Part shown: piece by piece, positions 32,628 to 43,844 of the stretch
Numbering within the stretch: the stretch's first letter is position 1
Layout: each line of letters starts with the position of its first letter
From: Posidonia oceanica
Taxonomy: Eukaryota > Streptophyta > Magnoliopsida > Alismatales > Posidoniaceae
Direction: 5' to 3'
Assembly: GCA_037176725.1 (NCBI GenBank)
Contig: JAZBRS010000050.1
Location: 12,790,001 to 12,854,000 of the forward strand
DNA: 64,000 nt
Notes under the pieces: generated by a model
The model's database searches: none
Told to the model about the DNA's origin: nothing
What the model saw: only the letters and a program-made list of their open reading frames with translations
Translations under genes and position numbers: made by a program

Positions 32628-35600
32628 TGTAGTAATCCCAATCGGAATCAGGCTTACTATTAGCGGCGATTGATCCGAGGAAGAGGCTCAACTCGAAAAC
32701 ACTTAAAATCGAGGAGAAAAGAGGAAGATAAGACAAATCAGAGTCGCCACCATGTCTATTAACGGAAGACAAGGAAAATCAGGGGTAATGCGTGAATTAA
32801 CACGCAAAACCAAGCAAGAAATGCAAAGCAAAGCGATGCAAAGGAAAACAAGTGCAAATGAATGCAAATGAGATGACTCATGCCTAGGATAAGGGCGATA
32901 TGGTCATTGCGGGCCAAAAGACAGGGCAAGGACTCCTGTTACGCACGGGGAAGGTGTTAGGCACCCCCGACACGCCCGAGAATCGGTCTTTCTAGGCTTA
33001 CGCTCGCATACGCGGGAAAATGCAGGTTTGAATGCCTATGTGCCTATGAATGCCTAAATGAATGCTCAAAGTGTGCTCTAAGTGGAGAGATGCAAAGCAA
33101 AGAAGTAAACGTGCTGTCTAAGTGCTCAGCTACGCTGTCTGTGTTCCGAACCAGGCGAAACCCAGCTCGTGAGAACTCCAAGCAGTAAGCATCACGGCCC
33201 TATATGCAAATGCAAGCGAAAAAGCAAAACAACGGCAAAACCATGCAATGCGATCGACATGCAAGGAAAAACGGCGTAAAACACGCAAAACGAGGCAAGA
33301 AACAAGAACGGCATGCGAAACGGTGCAAAAAGACAAGATCGACACGCAAAACGAGCGAGAAAGCAAGGCGGCATGCAAATCGGCGCAAAAGCAAAGCAGG
33401 CACGCAAAACGGTGCCAAAAACAGGGCGAGCGCGCAAAACGGTGCCAAAAGCAGCGAGATAAAACCTCGGAAAAGCCATGCGAATGCAAATGCAGGGAAA
33501 AAGATCAGAAGAGGCTAAAGGAGAGGTAAAACAGCGTGTGTGTGAGAACAGACGCTGTTCGGGGCCACACAGAGTAGGTGTGAAGACCTACAAAGGGGAG
33601 AAGTGAGCAAATGGAGGGATTACCACTTTTTTGTGACCGTTTCCCACTAAACCACTCCATGATGTGTCTCGCACGCTGCCCAAAGCTCGCGATGCGATCG
33701 GATCGTGGAAAAGGGGGAAGAAAGTCGCATTAAGTGATGAATCCAGGGGAAACACAACACAAAACACCCAAGAGTATGCGAAACGGGGATCTGAGTTGAT
33801 AGACAAGAAGAGGAGGCCCTATTCTACATGCTCAAAGAGACAGAAAGCGAAAACAAGGCAAAGAATGCAAATGGCATGCAAATGAATGCAATGCAGGGGT
33901 TCAGGAGGACATACCTGGAAATCCTGGAGTCTGATCTGAAATCTGCTTGGTCCATGCTGAAGAGCGCTTCGCTACGGTCGCCTGGGCAGCTTGTTTGAGA
34001 AGATCCAACGGTCGGATTGGAAGATATCGCAGCTTCAAGGCAGGAGGGCCAGAACAGGGGAGAAGAGCAGATCTATGTGTTCAGGAGGTCCTAGGGGTGT
34101 GCAAAAGGTCCTCCCAAGTGAAGGGGAGCGAAAAAGGTGCTTAGTGTGTGCAAAGGGATGCTAAAATGCAAAGCTAAATGAATGCAGGATGCATGCAAAA
34201 GCAAGAAGAGGCAAGAAGGGAAATTTTGGAAAAACAGGGATTCAGATGCATTTTTGAAAAAAGAAGGGGGCTAAATGCAAATTTTTGAAAGGGATGGGGC
34301 CCACAGGGGAGAGTTTTGAAAACAGGAGAGGGTAGAGGGTCATTTTGCAAAAGATTGGACTTAGAAAGCTATTTTGAAAAGAGGATATGCATCAGAAGAA
34401 GTTTTGAAAGCAAATGGAAATCAGAGTGCAATTTTGAAAAATTCTGGGGTCTAAAGTGCAAATTTTCCAGAAAACAAGATTCTGGGGAGTCCGGGAATGC
34501 AAGTGGAGGGTCTACATGCAATTTTGTAAGCATGGGTGCTAAGATGCAATTTTAGGGGCAAAACAGTCTTTTTACATAACTTTAAAGGGATGCAAGGGCC
34601 TATGTGTCATTTTTGAATCATGCAGGGTCAAATATGCAATTTTATATGTAAAACATGCTCTGAAATCAAAAGACAGGACTGATGTGCAATTTTTGAAAAA
34701 AACAGGGGCCAAAATGCAATGCAATAAGCAAAAATGCATGCAGGATGGTTACTGTCCATTTAAAATGGACTTAAATGCAAAAATGCAAAACCAGGAGGCA
34801 AAACATGCAATGCAGTATGCAGAAATCAAAAATAAAACCTAAGTTTCTATAGTGCATGAACCTAAATGTAAAAACAGTAAAACATGGGGATACAGAATGC
34901 AATATGATATGGCAAAATACATGCAAATAAATGAACTGATTTAAAGCAAGACCTATATGCAAAAATTGAAAGCAGAGGGGCTAAAATGCAAAAGATTACA
35001 ACTACACAGCACAGTAAAAGGACCTAAATGGAAATACTGAAAAATAGAAATAAAAGCTGCAATTTAGCATGATATTAAATTTAAAACTAAGCAGATTAAA
35101 TAAACAGAGGACTAAAACGCAAAAATGAGATAACTTAAGGCAGATATGCAATATTCACACATAAACTATACAAACAGAAAAATAAATACACAGTGCTGGC
35201 CGGCGGTGGCCGGCACTGTAGCAGTGAGCCACCGGCGCTCACCACCACCGGCACAGGAGGACTGCGGGGGCGTTGATCGGCGGGGGAGGATGTCGGCGAT
35301 CGTGCGAAGCTCCGGAGATCAACTGGAGACTGTTTTGCTGGCCGGAGCATCCGGAGAGCAGGGGACCGGCGCCGGAGAAGAAGGGGAGTCCGGCGGGTCG
35401 CAGGCGGAGCTGGAGGGCTTGGAAGCCGATTCTGATCGGCGGGGAAGCAGCAGGAGGAGGAGAGAGAGCGGGGAAGGTAAGGAAATACCTGTAGTTGTGT
35501 CCGGAGCGCGCCCCCGATCTCAGCAGAATCGGAGATGGCCGGCGGTCGTCGTCCGGTTGCAGGGGAGGCTTCCAGCGGCTCGCGGCGGTTGCAGCTTCTT

Positions 35601-38349
35601 CAGGACGATGCTCCGGTGCTTCCCAGATGATCAAGCGGCGATTCTGCAGCTCGAGCGGAAGGTCGGCGTTTGTGGGTCGACTGTGAGCTGCCGGAGGCCG
35701 GGGGAGCTGTCTGCTGCTCCTCGGCTTGGGTGGAGCCTTCCGGAGGATTGCTGGAGGTCCAGCGAAGGGGTTTAGATGGTTGGCTGAGGGTTCTGGAGCA
35801 TGTAGGGAGAAAATGGAGAGATGGACTGATTTTGGTCAGAAGCGAAACAAGGTGTTTGTAGTGGAGCTTGGGGTCTGTAGTGGACGAGGAGGTCTGATGT
35901 CAGGTGGCCTGGAAAGGTGGAGTGCAGGTGAGTGTTCGGGTGTAGTTTGGAAGGATGCTGTGAGTTCTGGAGGAGGGAATTGCGGAGTGGGTTCTGTTGG
36001 CTTTCAGAGGGTGATTAGGGTAGCTTTGGGTGGTGGAAAGGCTGTAGAATGGTGAAGGGAAATGGCTGGGTTTCTGGGTGAACTTGGGGGATTAATTGGG
36101 AGAGGAATTGGGACTTGGACGGGGTTTGGTTTTCTGGAAAAGAAAGAAGAAGATCTGCTGAAGATTGAAGAAGGAACTGGAGAAGGTTCTGAGGTGGGGA
36201 TTGCTCTGGAACGGGGATCTCTCTCCGGGATGCCAAGGAAGACTCTCAAGCTCTCTTTTACTGCTCTCTTCTCTCTGGGAATTGGAGGATACAGAGGAGA
36301 AGAAGGAGGTTGCTCAGGTGGAGGAAAAATGCAAATGGATTCTGGTTTCTCTCAGATTGACCAAGGACTCTCTTCTCTGCTCTCTCTTGCTACTCTGTCG
36401 ATCCGAATTGAAGGACGAAGAGGAGGCTTTTTATCAAGAGGAGGAGACTGCTGGGCGCGAGCTGGTGGTTTGAATTCCACCGGCGGCACTGCAACTGAAG
36501 AGACCAGCAGCCGGCGAGATGACAGGCACTTGATGCCTCCCGGAATTGGTGCTGAGAGGTGAGAGAGCGGCGAGCTCTGTAGGTGATAGGATGGAGGACT
36601 TCGAATTTGAATGGGTGGAGGGAACTTTGTTGCAGGCCGCTCGCGGGAGAGAAAACCGGTGGAAATGCCGGCGGAGGGAAGAGGAAGGAGGAAGAAGAAA
36701 GGCGGGCCGGACTATGCTGCGGGCCGAGAAAAAGAAGGAAAAATTGAAGGAAAAAGAGAAATGGGCCGACGGGCCCAGTAAGGAAAAGAAAGAAAGAAAG
36801 AAGAGAAATAAGAAAGAAAGAAGGGGTAGGATGGGGAAATAAAATTAATATAAATGAACTAAAAATAAATAAAAATACTAGGAAGGCTGTGTTGTGAATT
36901 AGGATTTTAATTAGATTTTTTAATTACCATTTTGGGTTGATTAATGTGTTTTGGGCTTGATTAGGGTTTTAGGGCTTTGGTTTTGCTTTTAATCAATTTT
37001 CACTTGATTAAGTGTTTGTTAAACCTTTTTTAAATTGTTTTAAAAATTGTGTTTCCCTTGTTAGATACTTAGGACATTGATTAGGATTTTTTAGGATTTA
37101 TTTTCGTATTAATCAGGATTGGTTTTAGGTTTTTAAGTCTTAGTCTTCTTAGGGTTTTTTTTTTTCTTTCTTAAGTCTTTTAAGTTATGCTTTGATTTTT
37201 ATTTGTTGATTTTTCTTGAAGTTTTTAGTTAGTTTTTTCTGGTTTGATGGGGTGTTTTTAAGTCTTTCAAATGTGTTTTTCTTTTCCCTTTTTTAATTAA
37301 GTTTTTATGTTGTTCTTCTTATGTTTATTAAGTTAAGTCTTTTGCTTCTTTAATTACTTGTTTTAGTGTTTGATTTTTAATTCTTCTTTTTAGGGTTTTT
37401 TTTTAATTCTTCTGATGGGGTTTTTACTTTTGGTGGGTTTTGATTTCATTTTTGTTCTTTTCTTGATTTTTCAGTGTTTTCTTTTGATTTGTTTTGCATT
37501 TTTTAGCTTACATGCTTGGTTTTCCTTTTAGCTTGATTTAGTTTAGTTTAGGTTTTTAATTGCTTGTTTAATGTTTTTTAATTGTTTTTCTTAGGGTTCT
37601 GATTTGTTTCTTTTATGTTTTGGGGTTTTATAGATTTTTAGGGGTTTTTATGGATTTTTGCAAAAGAGAGAAAAGGAAAAGAGAAGGAGGAAGGAAATGG
37701 AAAAAAGAGGGAGATAAAAGGAAAAGAGATAGGTTGGAGGAAAATGATTTTTTAAAATTTAGGGAAAATGTTAAAAATAAAGTAAAAATAGGAATAAGGT
37801 AGAGAAGGGATAGAAGCACAGAGGGGGCCCACAGTCAGACCAGAGAAAGGGTAAGAAGGGGATGAAAAGAGAGATGATAATCAGGAGAGAGAGAGGAGAG
37901 AGAAAATGATAATCCCGGAGAGAGAAAAGGATAATTTGGGCAAATGAGAGGCTTAGAGGTCTTGGAATGGGATGAAAATTGGTGAGTGGGCAGTCTAGGG
38001 TTTGAGGTGTTCGTTCTGAAGTTTTGGTTTGATTCTGAGAAGGTTTTAGAGGGGTTTCAAGGTGTAGAAAAAGGGTAGTTTCACCTAGGTTTTCTAGGGT
38101 TTTTGGGAACGATCTAGGTTTGAGATTTTCTAAGTGTTCGGGCAGGTTTGCTAAGTGGGTATTGGTGGGTTTTCCTATAGATTTTGGTCAGGTTTTGAGC
38201 TTGGGAAGAGGGGTAAAGGCTTAGGTCAAGTTTGGCTGGTTTTGAAGGGTAAAGAAGAGGATTAGGATTTGGTTTTGGTTTGGGTTTGAGTCCAGCAATC
38301 ACCAGGAGGGCTCCAAGTGGTCCAAGCTTGCCAAGATGGGGTGTCAACA
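32628..38349 (-). repeat. Element 2 5' LTR (right copy in window)
   Basis: Near-identical to 19630-25360 over its whole length. Differences include scattered transitions and a 13-bp deletion near 36000 relative to 23005-23020. Followed by the target duplication GTTGG. Confidence 0.95.
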
Positions 38350-38354
38350 GTTGG
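38350..38354. other. Target-site duplication of Element 2, right copy
   Basis: GTTGG, matching 19625-19629. Confidence 0.93.
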
Positions 38355-39460
38355 GCATGAGCTTCTTCATCTGAAGAGTAGACCAAGATGTCGTCTACAA
38401 AGACCACCACAAACTGGTCCAAGAAAGGCCTGAAGATCCGGTTCATCAATTCCATGAATGCGACAGGTGCATTGGTTTAGCCAAAGGGCATAACCGTAAA
38501 CTCATAATAGCCATACCGCGTCTGGAAGGCAGTCTTCTGAATGTTTGAATCATGGATTCTCAGCTAGTGATATCTTGATCTCAGATCAATCTTCGAGAAG
38601 ACGGAAGTAGACTGCAACTGGTCAAGCAGGTCTTCAAGGCAGGGTAAGGGATACTTGTTCTTCACAGTAATCTGGTTCAACATCCGGTAGTCTATACACA
38701 ATCGGAGTGAACCATCCTTCTTACGAACGAACAAGACAGGCGCTCCCTACGGAGACACACTTGGCCTGATGGACCCCTTGTCCAGCAACTCCTACAGCTA
38801 GGCCTTGAGCTCTCGCAACTCAGCTGGTGCCATCCGATAAGGATTCTTCGCAACAACACCACTACCCAGAGTCAGCTCAATAAAGAACTCTACTTCCCTA
38901 TGAGGTGGCATGCTAGGCAGATCATCTGAGAAAACGTCGGGATATTCACACACAACAGATATGTTGTGAACACCCGACTCCGGAGAAGTAGAGATAACTA
39001 CACTAGCAAGGTACCCCACACATCCTTGAGTCAAAGACTTGTAAGCCTTCATAGCAGAAATCACAAGCTTAGGCTCACCCTGGCACGCACCTTGCACAAA
39101 GAAGGAACTAGCATCAGTAGCTCCAAAGAAAATCCTCCTATGAGCACAGTCAATTAAAGTAGAATGTTGGCTCAGCCAGTCCATGCCCAAGATGGCATCA
39201 TACTCATTCATACCCATGAGACGGAGAGTGGCATCGAACTCTCAGCCATTCAGCTCTAGATCGATAGAAAGTAGATATCTCCACGCCAAACTGTGCTCAC
39301 CCAACGGCGTTACCACCTCCAGGTGGAAAGCTAACTTGGCTGGTACATTATCCAGCTCAGCTGCAAAAGACTCAGAGACAAAAGAGAACGTGCTCCCTGA
39401 GTCAAACAGAACTTTGGTCAATCGGCCCGCCACAAGATAAGAACCTAAGGCCAAAGCACA
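38350..39460 (-). pseudogene. pol: Chromovirus-like protease and first part of RT
   Basis: Minus strand. Protease with VLFDSGSTFSFVS (about 39420-39380), then GMDWLSQHSTLIDC, EYPDVFSDDLP and KNPYRMAPAELRELK, leading into RT with [22 protein letters not shown] and [10 protein letters not shown] (about 38400), cut at 38354 by Element 2. The stretch 38460-38800 has several in-frame stops, some in place of conserved Gln or Trp. Degenerate relative to the Tat elements that invaded it. Confidence 0.9.
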
Positions 39461-39510
39461 ACCAATAGCATCCCTAATAAAACAACAAGATTCATATTAT
39501 AAGGGGAAAG

Positions 39511-39551
<41 letters not shown>

Positions 39552-39650
39552 GGTCACACCACCCAAAGGAAACTACGAAGACTTACCCTCTATAACATCA
39601 CCAGAGGGCCCATAGTCAGGAGCTGAAATGGTGAACACATGCTCCTGGGT
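39461..39650 (-). repeat. Linker with (CAA)n microsatellite
   Basis: About 13 CAA repeats at 39510-39549 lie between the Gag zinc knuckle and the protease. The neighbouring sequence is decayed coding DNA of the same element. Confidence 0.7.
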
Positions 39651-40861
39651 CGACTGCTGTGGCACATTCCCCGCTCTCTTGGGAGGATCCAGACACAACC
39701 TCTGCACATGTCCCGGTCTCCCATAGTTGTAGCACACCACTCTACTTCGATTCGTTGTCTGCTATGCTTGAGGGCAGTGTGCTGCAAAGTGACCTATCTG
39801 GCCACACTGGAAACACTGAGCGCCACCCTATCCACTCGAAGCAGCCTGACTCAGACCGGTGCTACCAACTCCTGCAAAGCTGTGCCGGGCGCTGGAGGCA
39901 GGGCCAGCACCACCAACTCGAGCAAAACTACGCCGGGAACCAGAACTACCGCCAGATCTGTCCTTCTTTCTTTTCCCTGGGCTACTCATGCCACTGGAAC
40001 TTGGTAGACTAGAGACAGAGAACCGGGAAGTGAAGGGCGACTTGGCCTTCCCCTTGGAGTGACCACTCACATACTGGTTGTACTCCTCTTCAAAGCGAGA
40101 AGCCATCTAGACCACCTCAACTATCGTCGTGCATCAGCAGCCCATCACCTTCACCCTCAAACTAGGTTGAAGGCCTTCCAAAAATCTCTCTGCCCACCTT
40201 TCCTTAGAATCAAAGGCCTGGGTGAATCTCTCCAACCGGGCAAAAGAGGCTTCATACTCAGCCACAGACATCCTGTCCTGTTGCAGACTCCAAAACTCTC
40301 GGTCGAATCGGCTCCTCACATGGCTCGGGAAGTACTTCTCGCGAAATGCAGCCTCGAAGTCCTTCCACTTGATGTCGACCATTATATAATCTGGGAACTT
40401 CAGCCGCCTTGTGGCTCTCCACCACTCATCAGCATCACCTTTGAGCTGAAAGGCAGCCAACCGCACCCAATGCTCAGCCGGGCACGCAAACTATCCAACA
40501 ACTTCTCAATCCTTCGCAGCCATGCCTCGCTCTCCTCAGGAGTACCAATACCCATGAATGTCGGTGGGTGGAGCTTGCTCAATTGGTGTAGCCATGGATC
40601 ACCCTCAGACTCTCTACCAAAGCCACTCTTTCCAAATGTCTGAGAGATCCCGCACATCCAGCCTCGCAACTCCGTCTGCACACCCTGCCAACCACTCTCC
40701 TCTCGAGAGCTTAGTTCCTCAGTAGGGGACATGTCCTTCTCGATGGCCACGGCGAGACAAGCTAAACTGGGAGAGAAGCAACACAAACCTGCACCACAGC
40801 CAATAAGATAAGCAACAATATATGCCAAAACAACAGGTGTAGACTCGATCATGATATGCAA
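39651..40861 (-). pseudogene. gag: Chromovirus-like gag with zinc knuckles
   Basis: Minus strand. N-terminal part (40734-40490) with WLHQLSKLHPPTFMGIG and EAWLRRIEKLLD, a frameshift near 40480, then the capsid core MRLAAFQLKGDADEWWRA, FREKYFPSHVR and MSVAEYEASFARLERF. A Ser/Gly-rich linker leads to the knuckle CFQCGQIGHFAAHC (about 39776-39817, C-x2-C-x4-H-x4-C) and a weaker second one. Stops and the frameshift show it is not functional. Confidence 0.88.
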
Positions 40862-40919
40862 TTTCCTATGGAGACACTAGACTGACCACTCCTAGGCTAG
40901 TGCAACCTAGTGAACCTGG

Positions 40920-40931
40920 GCTCTGATACCA
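40920..40931 (-). other. Primer-binding site of the chromovirus-like element
   Basis: Minus-strand TGGTATCAGAGC, the common plant initiator tRNA-Met primer site, four bases from the LTR end at 40936. Confidence 0.9.
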
Positions 40932-42235
40932 ATTCTGTAATGACCCGAGCCGCCACTAACAAAACCAAAAGCCCAACAAATTTAAAACTTAATTAACTAT
41001 TACATCAACAGTTAACTACAGGACTAAACAACAAATATCTATGCCAGGAACCTACAGTGGACAGCTACTTGACTCCCACTACATGCACTAGAACTCTGAA
41101 CTAGCTAATCATCTGCACCTGCAATTGAAAACCACACAAAGCACACGTGAGTGACCAAAAATCGTCACCCAGCACACACCTAGCAAAAACCACGCGAGAA
41201 ATCGGCATAAAAACCACAAATACGGCACAACCGGTCAAACCCCAAAATCCAGGTCCATAATTAGCAATATAATCAATTAAAACACCCTTCCCAAAGCCAA
41301 TATGCTAAAATCAGGAAAGATAGGTGCTTACAAAACAATCTCACAAACCACGGCCCATCGGTCCAAAAATCTCAACACAACTCAAAACCCTCCAACCTCT
41401 TGGGCTAGGAAAACACTTGGCCTACCGGCCAAAACAAGGCGGAAATACCTCGTAAAACCAAATCTCAAACAATATAATGGCCCACCGGCCCAACACTCAG
41501 AACCAAAACCACAACTGATCGTGTTGCATGGCGCCAAACAACCGACCTAGCCTTAAGCAGTAGCCAGGAACTCACCCCTGCAACTCACTGCACTGCCACG
41601 AACACCCGCCCTATGGAGGAGCATGTCCGTCCCGACACCTCGTCACTAGAGACGCTTCAAAAGCAATCCCCACCTAGGAAAGCTACTCACCCCAACTTGA
41701 CGAGTCGTCCTCAATCAGGACAAACCACAGGGCACGCCTACTATACTGCGACCTCAGCTCAGTGCTCCGAACCACTAGAGGCTCCAACCCCTAGGCTCAG
41801 CCAGCACCAGTGCTCCAAACCACTAGAGGCTCAAACCCCTAGGCTCAGCCAACACCCAAAACCAGGCGAGTATCGGTGCTCGTAACAACTAGGGTATCAC
41901 GCCCAGCTACGCAGGAGTATCATACCTCTCGAGTCTGCTGCTACGATACCGCTAGGTATGACCAGCACCCCGACCCTCAAAGCCTCAACCCAGGCGAAGT
42001 GTGCGACACACCAGGAATGCCGTCGCACCCTCGGGTCCAGCCAACACAACTCCCAGCGTTTCGGCCACAGAAAACCTCGGCAAAACCATTTGCAAACCAT
42101 TCATGTTTTTCCTCAAAAATCTCTTTAAAAACATTTATTAAGATCATGGGCTAAAGCACAAAATGCCCCAAAACCAACCATAGAAACCTCATCAGAAAAC
42201 AAGCCTAGGAGAGCAACCCAGACTAAAATCGGCAA

Positions 42236-42540
42236 ATCGAAATTCGAACCGGTCGATCGAAAATCCCTAATTCGGTGGAACCAAATCCACTGGTCGACCG
42301 GTCCGGCACATGAATCGGCAGACCGATATCCCATCGGTTGACCGAAAATCCCTGATTCGGTGGAACCAAATCCACCGGTCGGACTGATCAAACCATGAAA
42401 AGGGTAGACTGATCATTTTCGGTCGACCGAATTCAGGTTCTGGTCTAATTTGACAGAAAAACGGGTGACCGGTATGGACCGGTATCCCGATTTCCTCCAG
42501 AAATCGGCATACCGTTCGGAAAACGGCGTGCCGAACCAGA
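42236..42540. repeat. Degenerate CCGGTCGACCG/AATCGG-type repeats in LTR
   Basis: Short words such as CGGTCGACCG, AATCGG and ACCGGT recur in both orientations, including two copies of CCCTAATTCGGTGGAACC-like sequence about 100 bp apart (42266 and 42351). Palindromic but irregular. Confidence 0.5.
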
Positions 42541-43434
42541 GTAGGGCAGAAAACTTATAAACGCCACTCAAATCCCAAAACACCTGAATAAAACTCTAAA
42601 ACTAGCATGCCATATACCGAAATCTCTGGAATTCAATAAGGAATGCAACCATACACACATTATGGCATTTCGAAGCATACAAATCGCGAAAACACCAGAA
42701 AACCCATATTCAAGTCATTTTCTACCAAAACCTCAAACACTATCAAACCCATGCCAAATCAAGCATGCAATATGTGAAAAGGAGCGTCTCTCCTCGAGCA
42801 ACACAACCATATCACATTCACCTCAATCTGAGGTGCAAAACACCGGAATTCACCGAAAATCCATATATAAACATTTAAGCTACTTGGGCCATAAATCCAG
42901 CGAAAAACCACATAAAATCTCAAAAATCACCAAATCACTACCATAGCATATAATCATGGCAATGAACGCATGCATATCAATTTCTAAACATTTAAGCTAC
43001 GACGGCGAGGTGTGTACCTTGGAACAGAGGGACAACCTCCATCCTCCAGCGATCCACATGCAACTCCGAACTCCACGCGCTGCTCTCAGGCTCGCCGCTC
43101 CACCGGGACTACGACCGAAGCACGCCGCACCACCGTCGACCGCCACCATGCACCGGCCACCATCGACAGCCACCACAGAGAAGAGGAAGAAAAGGAGGAG
43201 GAAGGGAAAGGAAGGGGGAGATGGAGGAGGAGAGGGGGAAGAGGAGGAGATGGAGGTGGGGAGAGGGAGGGGAGGAGGAGCTTGCTACACTGGCCAAGCT
43301 AGGGCACGGGCGCGGGGAAGGAGGGAGGAGGGGGAATGGGTAGGGGAGGGGGCACGAGCGAGTGGGGGAGAGGGAGGTACGCATGAGGGGGAGGGGGTGA
43401 GGCACGCGTGAGGGGGAGGTGGGGGAAAAGAGAG

Positions 43435-43441
43435 AGGGAGG

Positions 43442-43489
<48 letters not shown>

Positions 43490-43515
43490 GGGAGAGAAAG
43501 AGAGAGAGAGAGAAA
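43435..43515. repeat. (GA)n microsatellite
   Basis: Runs of GA and GGGA, with about 20 uninterrupted GA units in the centre, inside the chromovirus-like LTR. Confidence 0.85.
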
Positions 43516-43717
43516 GCTAGGGACTAGACCACAATTTGTCCCACCAACCACCACATATGGGGGTCCACAACAAAATACAGGTGGAGACCCACACAAACCA
43601 CAGATGGGGCCAACGACAAAAAACAAGTGCGGCCCGCAAGGCCAGTAACATCCGACTACAGCCAAGGAATTCATTAAAATACTAGAATACAAGGGAAATG
43701 AATTCCCGTGTGTTACA

Positions 43718-43844
43718 AGAGGTAACAACATTGTAGTCGTAACAAAGACGGTTTTCGATTTGACAAAAAAGTTTGATTTTTTTTTTAAAATAGAGTTTTA
43801 TTAAACATTTACGTGTCATTTATAATAGATGAAATTTTTCATAG
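43718..43844. other. Unassigned 127 bp between two elements
   Basis: The only DNA in the window not clearly inside an LTR element. AGAGG at 43718-43722 may be the chromovirus-like target duplication, and CATAG at 43840-43844 that of Element 3; neither partner is in the window. AT-rich, no gene. Confidence 0.6.

Larger units (their letters stand above)
19630..38349 (-). mobile_element. Element 2: non-autonomous gag-only Tat-type LTR retrotransposon
   Basis: 18,720 bp, minus strand, bounded by GTTGG duplications. LTRs of about 5.73 and 5.72 kb differ by about 1-1.5% where compared, including a 13-bp indel near 23000/36000. The 7.25-kb interior holds PBS, conserved leader, one Gag ORF, tandem arrays and the polypurine tract. 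Protease, RT, both RNases H, integrase and DUF7745-like ORF are absent, with no visible remnant. It fits the class of LTR elements carrying only Gag, moved by enzymes from relatives. Elements 2 and 3 share LTR family. Confidence 0.95.
40936..43717 (-). repeat. 5' LTR of the chromovirus-like element (2782 bp)
   Basis: On the minus strand it starts TGTAACACACGGG at 43717 and ends ATTACA at 40936. Contains a CCGGT/ACCGG- and GGTCGACCG-rich stretch (42230-42540), a G/A-rich tract, and a (GA)n microsatellite (about 43450-43512). ORFs here are low-complexity and not supported. The 3' LTR is outside the window. Confidence 0.88.

Noticed and set aside
43012..43731. Arg/Gly/Glu-rich ORFs and their Ser/Pro/Leu-rich opposite strand
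   Set aside because: Product of GA/GGGA low-complexity DNA inside the chromovirus-like LTR.
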